In this document: positions 1 through 6,000 of the stretch, piece after piece
Layout of the letters: every line of letters starts with the position of its first letter
How positions within the stretch are numbered: position 1 is the stretch's first letter
Assembly (NCBI GenBank): GCA_050011315.1
Contig: JBEKJI010000046.1
Span: 1 to 8,383 of the forward strand
DNA from: Fen-549 sp050011315
GTDB taxonomy: Bacteria; Actinomycetota; Thermoleophilia; Gaiellales; Gaiellaceae
Reading direction: 5' to 3'
DNA length: 8,383 nucleotides
Notes under the pieces: generated by a model
Databases searched by the model: none
What the model saw: only the letters and a program-made list of their open reading frames with translations
Told to the model about the DNA's origin: nothing
Made by a program: the position numbers and the translations under genes

Positions 1-275
1 GGAGCTTGGCCCTTTGTGGCTTGCACGTCGCTTGAGACTTCTGTTTTTCGCTCATGCGGGAACCGTTCGCCGCCAAAGTGCGGGTCCCTGCTCATTCTGA
101 GGCGACTTCCAGACACCGTTGGACATCGAGGGGTGTTCGTGCCGAAAGTCGGACTTTTGCTCCACAACGCCACGTATCCGCCCCGGCACGTGCGGCTCGG
201 GCGGTGGCTATCCGTACCGCCGCTCGGGAGTTGGCTCGATCGGAGATCGGGGCTGGAAGCCGGTACGGTTCGCGT
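1..275. other. Gene-less leader before the envelope operon
   Basis: No convincing coding region is seen on either strand. The open frame that runs in from about position 54 is arginine-rich, low in complexity and unlike the protein that follows, so it is taken as non-coding. An 8-bp inverted repeat, CCGTACCG (212-219) and CGGTACGG (261-268), ends 7 bases before the ATG at 276. It could be an operator or a leader hairpin for the operon, but this rests on symmetry alone. No clear promoter was identified. Confidence 0.4.
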
Positions 276-1040
276 ATGGCCCGTGAACCCTCGGCGCCCG
301 CACGTGCGCGACCTTCCTTGCGCGTCTGGCTCTTGATCTCCTGCGCGATCGTCGTGATCGTCTTCCTGGCGAACGTCCTTCCCGGCGTCTTCGATCTCAA
401 GCACGGCAAGCGTACGTACGTGATCTCGGGCCCGATCGAGCGCATCGTCTTCGACTCCAAGGGCACCGCCGATCTCGATATCTCGCCCAGCCGCGACGGG
501 CGCGTTCACGTCCGGCGCAGCTCCGCGATCTCCGACGACTCGCGGCTGATCGAGCGGCATCAGGTCTCCGGAAAGACGCTCACGCTAACGTCCTCTTGCA
601 CCGGTAGCCGGCTCGGCGTGCTACGTCGCTGCGAACTCCACTATCAACTGCAAGTGCCGAAAAAGGTCGCACTCTCGATCCGGGTGCACTTTGGTCGCGC
701 GACGGTCAACGGATTCCAGGGCCGGCTCGACTTCAGGTCCGACGCGGGCGACTTCGTCGGCTCCGGTTGTAGTAAGTTCGCCTACCTCTCGCTCGGTTTC
801 GGCCGGGTCGAGTACCACGACACCTGCGTTCCCAAGGTCGCCCGGGTGCGTGTGCGAGCCGGAGACATCGAGCTCATCGTTCCGGCCGGGCGCTACGCCG
901 TCCGCGCCAAGTCGAACTGGAAAGGCAGCGACGTCAAGCGGCCGTTCGAGAACATCATCGAAGACCCCGGCGCGCCGAACAGGCTCGACGCCGAGCTCAC
1001 CTGGGCCGGCACGATCAAGATCAAAGGGACGAGCCGATGA
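276..1040 (+). CDS. Membrane-anchored DUF4097-like beta-strand protein
   Basis: A 254-residue protein with a short basic N-terminus, one hydrophobic helix at about residues 17-35, and a long outer domain of alternating short beta strands and glycines. This pattern resembles the DUF4097/putative-adhesin family, whose members include the outer part of enterococcal LiaX. Likely topology is N-in, C-out with an uncleaved anchor. Four cysteines (108, 119, 165, 184) all lie in the predicted outer part and could form two disulfides. The ATG at 276 is chosen because the membrane helix follows directly and the frame upstream looks non-coding; the ribosome binding site is weak. The stop overlaps the kinase start (ATGA), so the two are probably translated together. 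Inference: it presents or senses something at the envelope for the kinase. Family assignment is by pattern only; no catalytic motif is visible. Confidence 0.7.
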   Translation: MAREPSAPARARPSLRVWLLISCAIVVIVFLANVLPGVFDLKHGKRTYVISGPIERIVFDSKGTADLDISPSRDGRVHVRRSSAISDDSRLIERHQVSGKTLTLTSSCTGSRLGVLRRCELHYQLQVPKKVALSIRVHFGRATVNGFQGRLDFRSDAGDFVGSGCSKFAYLSLGFGRVEYHDTCVPKVARVRVRAGDIELIVPAGRYAVRAKSNWKGSDVKRPFENIIEDPGAPNRLDAELTWAGTIKIKGTSR

Positions 1041-2665
1041 GCCGGGCTTACGAAGAAGAGCGCGAACGCACCGCGCACGGCCCTTTGCGACGCTCGCTCG
1101 GACGCGTCCTCTTCGATGCCTTCAAGACCGGCATCTACATCCTCGTCAGCTTCCCGCTTGCGATCGGCTACGTCGTCTACTTCTCGGTCGGGATCAGCCT
1201 CGGCTTCGGGCTGGTCATCCTTCTCGTCGGCTTCGTGATCCTCGCCTTCGTCGTCCTCGGGGCGACACTGGCGATGCGGCTCGAGCGATGGTTTGCCATT
1301 CACCTGCTCTCGGCCCAGATCCCGCCGCTCAACCTGCGTCGTGTTCGGCCTGACGCGGCGTTCGAGCGTAATCGCGGCGAGCGAGGCTTCCGGGTGGTCT
1401 TTCTGCTCTCCACGGAATACCTCTCGAGCGCGTCGCTTTGGAAGGGCCTGGCGCTGCTCGTGGTCAAGCTGCCGTTGACCGTGGTGGCGTTCGTGCTGGC
1501 GCTGATTCCGGCGGCGCTGACGGTCGGCTTCGCGCTGGCACCTCTGCTCGGTTATTACAACGCCGGCTGGAGCGTCGATCTCACCTCCAGCGGCGCCTGG
1601 GTCACCGGCCTGATGGCGATCCCTTCGCTGATCGTCACGATCGGCGTCCTCGACGGCCTCCGCAGCGTCCTGCGCCGCGTCACCACCTTCTTCCTCTCCT
1701 CGCCGCCGCCGGCCGACCGATTGGTGCGCGACTCACTGGCCGAAGGGCTTGGCGACGAGTCGCTCACGATCGCCTACTGGCTGCCCGAGCGCGAGATCTT
1801 CGTCGACGACGAGGGACACGAGGTGAAGATCGCGGCGGCCGCGGCATCGGGACGGGTCTGGACGCCCGTCGAGCACGACGGCAAGCTGATCGCCGCTATC
1901 ATCCACCGCCCCGACCTGGCCAACACCGACATCGTCCAGACGGCCGGAACGGCTGCCGTGCTCCAGCTCGAGAACGAGCGCCTGCGGGCCGACCTGCGAG
2001 CCCGGCTCGACGAGCTGCGCGACTCACGCGCCCGCATCGTCGAGGTCTCCGACGCCGAGCGCCGGCGCCTGGAACGGAACCTCCACGACGGCGCCCAGCA
2101 GCAGCTGGTGGCGCTGGCGCTGCAGCTACGCCTCGCCCGCAGCAAGACGACCGATCCCGAAAGCGCGAAGCTCCTCGACGGCGCCCTCGAGCAACTCGAG
2201 CAGGCGCTCTCCGAGTTGCGCGAGCTGGCGCGAGGCATCCACCCGGCGATTCTCAGCGACCGCGGGCTCAGCGCGGCCGTCAGGGCTCTGGCCGAGCGCC
2301 AGCCTCTCCCGACCGAGATCGAGTTCGAGGTAACGCGCGAGCTGGAGCCGACTGTCGAGGCGACGGCTTACTTCGTCATCGCCGAAGGGCTGGCCAACAT
2401 CGCCAAGTACGCCGGCGCAAAGCTCGTGAACGTGCGTGTGCGCGAGCGGGGCGAGGGGATCGAGATCGAGGTCGCCGACGACGGTTGCGGCGGCGCCGAC
2501 GCGAGCAAGGGAACCGGGCTACACGGGCTCGAGGAGCGGCTGCGGGTCGTCGACGGGACGCTCCTCATCGAGAGCAAGCCCGGGGAGGGAACGCGTCTCC
2601 TGGCGCACATCCCGCTGCCGGCCGGCGAGGAAGAAGAGCCGGACGACTCCGCCGATCAGGAATGA
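1037..2665 (+). CDS. Multi-pass sensor histidine kinase, NarL/LiaS type (HisKA_3)
   Basis: A 542-residue kinase. Residues 20-215 form a hydrophobic sensor region of the PF13796 'putative sensor' kind, with membrane segments at roughly 32-56, 57-79, 138-170 and 188-209. A small soluble linker (225-305) and a coiled coil (308-345) follow. The HisKA_3 dimerisation helix carries the phospho-acceptor in LERNLHDGAQQQ (His350). The HATPase domain shows an N-box (Asn454, Lys457), a G1 box DDGCGG (481-486) and a G2 region GTGLHGLEERL (492-502). The tail after about 528 is acidic. The ATG at 1037 overlaps the upstream stop and has AAAGGGA 7 bases before it. All catalytic boxes are intact, so it should autophosphorylate. 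Its usual partner, a NarL/LuxR-type response regulator, is not next to it; a glycosyltransferase follows instead. The signal is unknown, but the DUF4097-like partner suggests envelope stress. Confidence 0.92.
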   Translation: MSRAYEEERERTAHGPLRRSLGRVLFDAFKTGIYILVSFPLAIGYVVYFSVGISLGFGLVILLVGFVILAFVVLGATLAMRLERWFAIHLLSAQIPPLNLRRVRPDAAFERNRGERGFRVVFLLSTEYLSSASLWKGLALLVVKLPLTVVAFVLALIPAALTVGFALAPLLGYYNAGWSVDLTSSGAWVTGLMAIPSLIVTIGVLDGLRSVLRRVTTFFLSSPPPADRLVRDSLAEGLGDESLTIAYWLPEREIFVDDEGHEVKIAAAAASGRVWTPVEHDGKLIAAIIHRPDLANTDIVQTAGTAAVLQLENERLRADLRARLDELRDSRARIVEVSDAERRRLERNLHDGAQQQLVALALQLRLARSKTTDPESAKLLDGALEQLEQALSELRELARGIHPAILSDRGLSAAVRALAERQPLPTEIEFEVTRELEPTVEATAYFVIAEGLANIAKYAGAKLVNVRVRERGEGIEIEVADDGCGGADASKGTGLHGLEERLRVVDGTLLIESKPGEGTRLLAHIPLPAGEEEEPDDSADQE

Positions 2666-2672
2666 TGCCGGG

Positions 2673-3434
2673 ATGCGCGCCTGCGTCTGCCTCCCCACTT
2701 ACAACGAGCGCGAGAACCTGGAGGCGATGCTGCGCACGCTGGCGGGCGTGCTCGGCGCCGACGATCGCGTCCTCGTGATCGACGACAACTCCCCGGACGG
2801 TAGCGGCGAGATCGCCGATCGCCTGGCGAAGGAGCTCGGCTTTGTCGATGTGCTTCACCGCGAGCGCAAGGAAGGGCTCGGAGCGGCTTACGTCGCCGGC
2901 TTTCGCTGGGCACTCGAGCACGGGGCGGAGCTGGTACTGGAGATGGACTGCGACTTCTCTCACGACCCCAACGACGTCGCGCGCCTGATCGAAGCCGCCG
3001 AGGACGCCGACCTGGTGCTCGGCTCCCGCTACGTCGCGGGCGGCGGCACGCGCAACTGGAGCCTGGCCAGGCGCCTTATCTCGGTCGGCGGATCCTTCTA
3101 TGCGCGAACGCTCCTGCGCGTCCCCATTCGCGACCTGACCGGAGGCTTCAAGTGCTACCGGTGCCAGGTGCTCGAGACGATCGAGATCGACACGATCTCG
3201 GCCCGCGGCTACGCCTTCCAGATCGAGACGACCTACCGCGCCCTGCGCGCCGGCTTCCGCGTCGTCGAGATCCCGATCGTCTTCGCCGATCGCGCGGCCG
3301 GCGGCTCGAAGATGGGCAAGCGGATCGTGCTCGAGGCGATCTGGAAGGTACCGGCGCTGAAGCTGGAGCGCTGGCGACCGCGGGTCGCTGTAGACGACGA
3401 GCGGAAGATAAACGGCTCCGAGCGATCTCGATAG
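2673..3434 (+). CDS. Polyprenol-phosphate mannosyltransferase, DPM1-like (GT2)
   Basis: A 253-residue GT2 enzyme of the dolichol/polyprenol-phosphate mannose synthase group. It is expected to move mannose from GDP-mannose to a polyprenyl phosphate at the inner face of the membrane, making the donor for lipoglycan or protein mannosylation. Visible motifs in order: LPTYNERENLE (7-17), VLVIDDNSPDG (33-43), the metal-binding MDCDFSHDP (91-99), GSRYVAGGG (117-125), DLTGGFKCY (154-162), RGYAFQIE (178-185) and the DR..GGSKMGKRI region (206-218). Length matches soluble DPM1 proteins, with no C-terminal membrane domain. The ATG at 2673 is chosen because the conserved N-terminal strand begins directly after it; AGGA lies 11 bases upstream. 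It starts 7 bases after the kinase stop, so it is probably in the same operon. The exact sugar and acceptor cannot be read from the sequence; glucose transfer is an alternative. Confidence 0.9.
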   Translation: MRACVCLPTYNERENLEAMLRTLAGVLGADDRVLVIDDNSPDGSGEIADRLAKELGFVDVLHRERKEGLGAAYVAGFRWALEHGAELVLEMDCDFSHDPNDVARLIEAAEDADLVLGSRYVAGGGTRNWSLARRLISVGGSFYARTLLRVPIRDLTGGFKCYRCQVLETIEIDTISARGYAFQIETTYRALRAGFRVVEIPIVFADRAAGGSKMGKRIVLEAIWKVPALKLERWRPRVAVDDERKINGSERSR

Positions 3435-3830
3435 GGCATCTAGACAAACCGTTACTTGTTTCCCGCACCAGGTTCCGTTCGGGTACCCGATAAGAGCGAG
3501 GGGGTCGAGATACCGTGTGCTGCTGAGGAGGTTTGAGCGGAGAAGCGGGCTGCGCTCAGACGCTCGGGGCGACTGCTGGCGGCCGAGAACGAACCGCCGA
3601 TCACGTCCGGCGAGACGGCGAACAGTCCGATCCCGTGAGCCTGAACCCGCACGATCGCCTTGACAACGCATCGTCACGCGTGGCGCCGCCGGCCATCAGT
3701 AGCCCGTATACGAGCGCTCAGCGCTCCAACCGGCGCGCACTCGAGCGCCGCAGCTGTCATGATCGCGTTGCCCACCGAGGTCTCTGGCAATTCAGGCGCA
3801 GCGAAGCGTGCGAAGTCCGGTTGATGGGCT
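3435..3830. other. GC-rich gene-less spacer with short dyads
   Basis: No gene is supported on either strand. Short symmetric elements are present: CGGGTACCCG (3480-3489), a possible hairpin TGAGCG/CGCTCA (3534-3539 with 3553-3558), and a 15-bp dyad GAGCGCT-C-AGCGCTC (3712-3726). On the minus strand two frames, 3871-3674 and 3652-3452, are in the same phase and separated by one TGA plus seven codons. This could be a decayed gene or chance. No tail-to-tail terminator with a T-run was found after the glycosyltransferase. The stretch may be remnant mobile DNA beside the cassette, but no family could be recognised. Confidence 0.4.
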
Positions 3831-3837
3831 TTGATTC

Positions 3838-3994
3838 GGTTTATACAGTCTGGATAAGAAAGGAGCGACATACACGCTGAAAGCGTTTACCTTCTTGATA
3901 CGACGGATTGTATGCCATGTATTCACCATATGCTAGAACGTTCTACTCAGAAAGAACCGGCCTATCTATCCTGGTTTATACAGACCGCATAAAC
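3838..3994 (+). repeat. Two copies of GGTTTATACAG-N5-ATAA, 135 bp apart
   Basis: GGTTTATACAG occurs at 3838-3848 and again at 3973-3983. In both copies ATAA follows after exactly five different bases. The second copy forms a perfect interrupted dyad, GTTTAT-N9-ATAAAC (3974-3994); the first keeps TTAT-N9-ATAA. Two spaced, similarly arranged dyads suggest a protein-binding site, either a repressor operator or a recombinase site. They lie in AT-rich DNA directly before the foreign cassette. No matching regulator or recombinase gene is in the window. Confidence 0.55.
3934..3945. promoter_or_regulatory. 12-bp perfect palindrome TAGAACGTTCTA
   Basis: A perfect 12-bp palindrome lies between the two GGTTTATACAG copies, about 105 bases before the macro-domain gene. 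It has the form of a homodimer binding site. It does not match the usual actinobacterial SOS-box pattern closely enough to be named. Confidence 0.3.
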
Positions 3995-3995
3995 A

Positions 3996-4024
3996 TTGTT
4001 AAGCGCTTGAGTAAGTCGTATTGT
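3996..4024 (+). promoter_or_regulatory. Candidate sigma-70-type promoter for the macro-domain gene
   Basis: TTGTTA (3996-4001) and TATTGT (4019-4024) are spaced 17 bases apart, each matching four of six consensus positions. Transcription would begin near 4031 and give a short leader with AGGA at 4038-4041, 9 bases before the ATG. The -35 hexamer straddles the proposed cassette left edge at 3998/3999, so the promoter may have formed on insertion. Support is by consensus matching only. Confidence 0.35.
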
Positions 4025-4968
4025 AGTGCGGCTAATTAGGACGTTGTGAAATGTTCAGGTTTGAGTTTAAGGAAGCCACCCCTGTTTTATTAATTTTAGG
4101 TGCAGGAGCGATTGTACTCGCCCTGCTTGGGGTGAACCCGTTGGATCTCAACAAATCACTTGAACTCTGGATCCGAATCGCCTTGGGTGTTTTGGGATGT
4201 GCTCTGTTCGTAACCGCTTGGCTTTCCGGACGGGGAGGTGTGACGAAAGAGCCGGGCTATACACTCCCTCCCGAATACCGTAAGCGCTTTGATGAGGTTC
4301 AACAAAATATCCGGGGTCTGACTCCGGACCGCCAAATCCTAGCCGATCGTCAAATCGGCCGAGCCAACTTTGTTGTACTCAATGAGAACATTCTCGAGGC
4401 CAGAACAGATGTTGTCGTGAGTTCTGACGATAATCATCTGACTGCACAAGGTGGTGTCGCGAAAGCAATACTCCAACGTCTCGGGCCGGACGTTGAGGAG
4501 GAACTTGAACGTTTGCGACTGAACCGGTTCCGGCAGGGCCAGCTTGCCATTACTACGGGCGGCCGGTGGAATCGGAGGGCTGTGATTCATCCAGCGGTTA
4601 TTGATTTGGATGAGAACAGATATCCGACAGAGGATATTATTCGAACGATTGTGCGCCGGAGCCTGAACTGTGCGGTCGCGCTCGGGGCACAGAGTATCGC
4701 TTTCCCGGTGCTCGGTGGCGGCACTGGCTCCAAGTATATGACGCCTTCAAATAGCGTTCACGCTTTGGCAACAGAGATCTCGGCGTTCTTGGATGAACAC
4801 AAATCCAGTCAGGACGGCCTCACCCATGTCGAGCTATACATCTTCAACCGCGATGATGCAATAGGCCTTCCTGCCGAGATGTTTACTGTACTTGCGCCGA
4901 AGGCAACCGTCGCCCAACAAAGCCTTGCAGGGGACGTGCCGCATGCGGCGCGCCCCTGAAGTACAGCG
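3999..4968 (+). mobile_element. Putative solitary integron gene cassette
   Basis: One gene is followed by an attC-like site. The right edge is the G/TT crossover at 4968/4969 in that site. The left edge is proposed at 3998/3999 within GTTAAGC (3998-4004), which fits the integron core GTTRRRY exactly and lies 47 bases before the ATG. The result is a 970-bp one-gene, one-orientation unit, a normal cassette size. Its base composition is far lower in GC than both flanks. No integrase gene, attI or second attC was found here, so it is either a single cassette placed at a secondary chromosomal site or the remains of a larger array. The right edge is better supported than the left, because a lone 7-base core match can arise by chance. 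Confidence 0.5.
4051..4959 (+). CDS. Membrane-anchored macro-domain protein
   Basis: A 302-residue protein. Two hydrophobic helices (about 11-29 and 38-59) with basic residues before the first and after the second suggest a hairpin anchor with both ends in the cytoplasm. A linker (60-100) leads to a macro domain at about 105-283. Loop 1 reads VVVSSDDNHLTAQGGVAKAI (121-140) and the phosphate loop reads FPVLGGGTGSKY (218-229), both typical of ADP-ribose-type ligand binding. The common NAAN motif of MacroD hydrolases is replaced by SSDDN, so binding or a different reaction is as likely as hydrolysis. Start: ATG with TAGGA 9 bases upstream. GC is near 52% by eye, and three TTA leucine codons fall at residues 13, 14 and 16, unlike its neighbours. 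The last 15 codons overlap the attC-like site. A role in NAD+/ADP-ribose signalling, toxin reversal or defence is inference; the exact function is unknown. Confidence 0.8.
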   Translation: MFRFEFKEATPVLLILGAGAIVLALLGVNPLDLNKSLELWIRIALGVLGCALFVTAWLSGRGGVTKEPGYTLPPEYRKRFDEVQQNIRGLTPDRQILADRQIGRANFVVLNENILEARTDVVVSSDDNHLTAQGGVAKAILQRLGPDVEEELERLRLNRFRQGQLAITTGGRWNRRAVIHPAVIDLDENRYPTEDIIRTIVRRSLNCAVALGAQSIAFPVLGGGTGSKYMTPSNSVHALATEISAFLDEHKSSQDGLTHVELYIFNRDDAIGLPAEMFTVLAPKATVAQQSLAGDVPHAARP

Positions 4969-4974
4969 TTAGCG
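4912..4974 (+). repeat. attC-like integron recombination site
   Basis: The parts in order are: R'' GCCCAAC (4912-4918, fits RYYYAAC), 6-base spacer, L'' TT-G-CAGGGG (4925-4933), a bulged A (4934), a stem CGTGCCG/CGGCGCG around CATG (4935-4952), L' CCCCTGAA (4953-4960), 7-base spacer, and R' GTTAGCG (4968-4974). L'' pairs fully with L' if G4927 is left out of the helix, which is the conserved extra-base asymmetry of attC sites and sets the orientation as plus. Spacer lengths and the AGCGTTAG context also match classical attC sites. R' departs from GTTRRRY at its last two bases, but the bases after the crossover would come from the chromosome in a lone insertion. The site starts inside the macro gene, whose stop lies in L'. 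It may also stop transcription. Confidence 0.62.
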
Positions 4975-5067
4975 GAAGCGAGAATCCGATCTAGTACATA
5001 GCATCGTTTGGCTTCCCAATATTCCTCGGCTCAAGCTACTTCGGGATTCGGACGACCTTCGGGCGCC

Positions 5068-6000
5068 TCATCTTTGAGACTGCGGGTTACGTTTGCTGCT
5101 TTCGCAAGCCGATCCCGGCTCGTCTCGAAAGTGCTCCCAACCGGCGAGCTCGAGCGGCTCTCCGTCGCGTAGGAAGAGCACGCCCTCGCCCTCCTCGCAG
5201 CGGCCGATGACGGTGAAGCGGCCGGGCTCGGGGACGGCCGCCAGTAGCTCGTAGTCCTCACCGAAACCGCAAGCGAGCGCGTAGACGTCCAGGTCGAATT
5301 GCCGGGCGATCTCGGCGACACCGTCGGCGACGGGCACCCGCTCGAGCTCGATCACCGGGCGGCAGTGTGAGCGCTCGGCGATGCGCAGGGCGTCGGAGGC
5401 GAGCCCGTCCGAGATGTCGAGCATGGCGTGAGCAGAGCGGGCCAACTCCTTTCCTTCGGCGACCCGCATGGGCGGGCGCAGGTGCGAGCTCACAAGCGGA
5501 CTCTCGAAGCCTTCTTTCAGGCAGTGGAAGCCGGCCCCCGAGGCGCCGAGCGGACCGGTGACGACGAGCAGATCGCCCGGGCGCGCTCCATCCCGTCCGG
5601 GAACACGCCCGGCCCGGCCGAGCGCGGTCACGCTCAGGTAGAGCCGGTCGGCCGCGGTCGTGTCGCCGCCGAGCACCGGCACCCCGGCCTCGGCGATCCC
5701 CTCGTAGAGCTCGACCACATCGTTCGCCTCGGTCTCGCCAGGCAGCCCGAGCGAGACGATCAGGGCCTCCGGCTCGGCGCCCGAGGCGGCCAGGTCGGAG
5801 ACGTTGACGGCCGCCGCCTTGTAGCCGAGGTCGCGCCAGCTCGTCCAGTCGAGGCGGAAGTGAATGCCTTCTACAAGCGCATCCTGGGTGACGACGAGAT
5901 CGGGCGCGAAGCGAGCGGCGTCGTTTTCGATCCGCTGCACCAGGCCGCGGCGCTCGAGCTCGCCGAGCAGGCCGAATTCTCCGAGCTCAGAGAGCCGCAT
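5068..6000 (-). CDS. thiL: Thiamine-monophosphate kinase
   Basis: A 310-residue ATP-dependent kinase that makes thiamine diphosphate, the last step of the pathway. Motifs: GEFGLL (7-12), TQDALVEGIHF (38-48), KAAAVNVSDLAASGA (61-75), GGDTT (111-115), the LGASGAG loop (151-157), LDISDGLASDALRI (194-207) and GEDYELL (247-253). Length is normal for ThiL. The ATG at 6000 has GAGG 6 bases before it and lies inside the end of thiE (14-base overlap), so it is last in the thi operon. Oddities: the usual GDDAA metal/nucleotide motif near residue 26 reads ENDAA, with Asn in place of the first Asp. Residues 294-310 after the conserved WEHFRD form a polar tail that may be non-native sequence near the insertion junction. 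All other motifs are intact, so activity is likely. Confidence 0.95.
   Translation of the reverse strand: MRLSELGEFGLLGELERRGLVQRIENDAARFAPDLVVTQDALVEGIHFRLDWTSWRDLGYKAAAVNVSDLAASGAEPEALIVSLGLPGETEANDVVELYEGIAEAGVPVLGGDTTAADRLYLSVTALGRAGRVPGRDGARPGDLLVVTGPLGASGAGFHCLKEGFESPLVSSHLRPPMRVAEGKELARSAHAMLDISDGLASDALRIAERSHCRPVIELERVPVADGVAEIARQFDLDVYALACGFGEDYELLAAVPEPGRFTVIGRCEEGEGVLFLRDGEPLELAGWEHFRDEPGSACESSKRNPQSQR

Noticed and set aside
54..275. N-terminal extension of the DUF4097-like protein
   Set aside because: Arginine-rich, no domain or signal logic, and it would place 74 residues before the membrane anchor.
1438..2778. Long arginine- and alanine-rich plus-strand frame
   Set aside because: Shadow of the histidine kinase caused by high GC; the kinase frame has all conserved boxes.
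2565..3677. Long minus-strand frame opposite the glycosyltransferase
   Set aside because: Shadow frame with no recognisable motif; the opposite strand encodes a clear GT2 enzyme.
3940..4004. Second attC ending at GTTAAGC
   Set aside because: No RYYYAAC core or pairing L boxes are found upstream at a suitable distance.
4930..4957. Simple intrinsic terminator for the macro gene
   Set aside because: The stem is strong but no T-run follows, and the outer AAC/GTT cores, spacers and extra base fit attC better. A side effect on transcription is still possible.
3833..5051. GATTCGG direct repeat (3833-3839 and 5045-5051) as target-site duplication
   Set aside because: Seven bases shared over 1.2 kb is near chance, and no element ends adjoin the copies.
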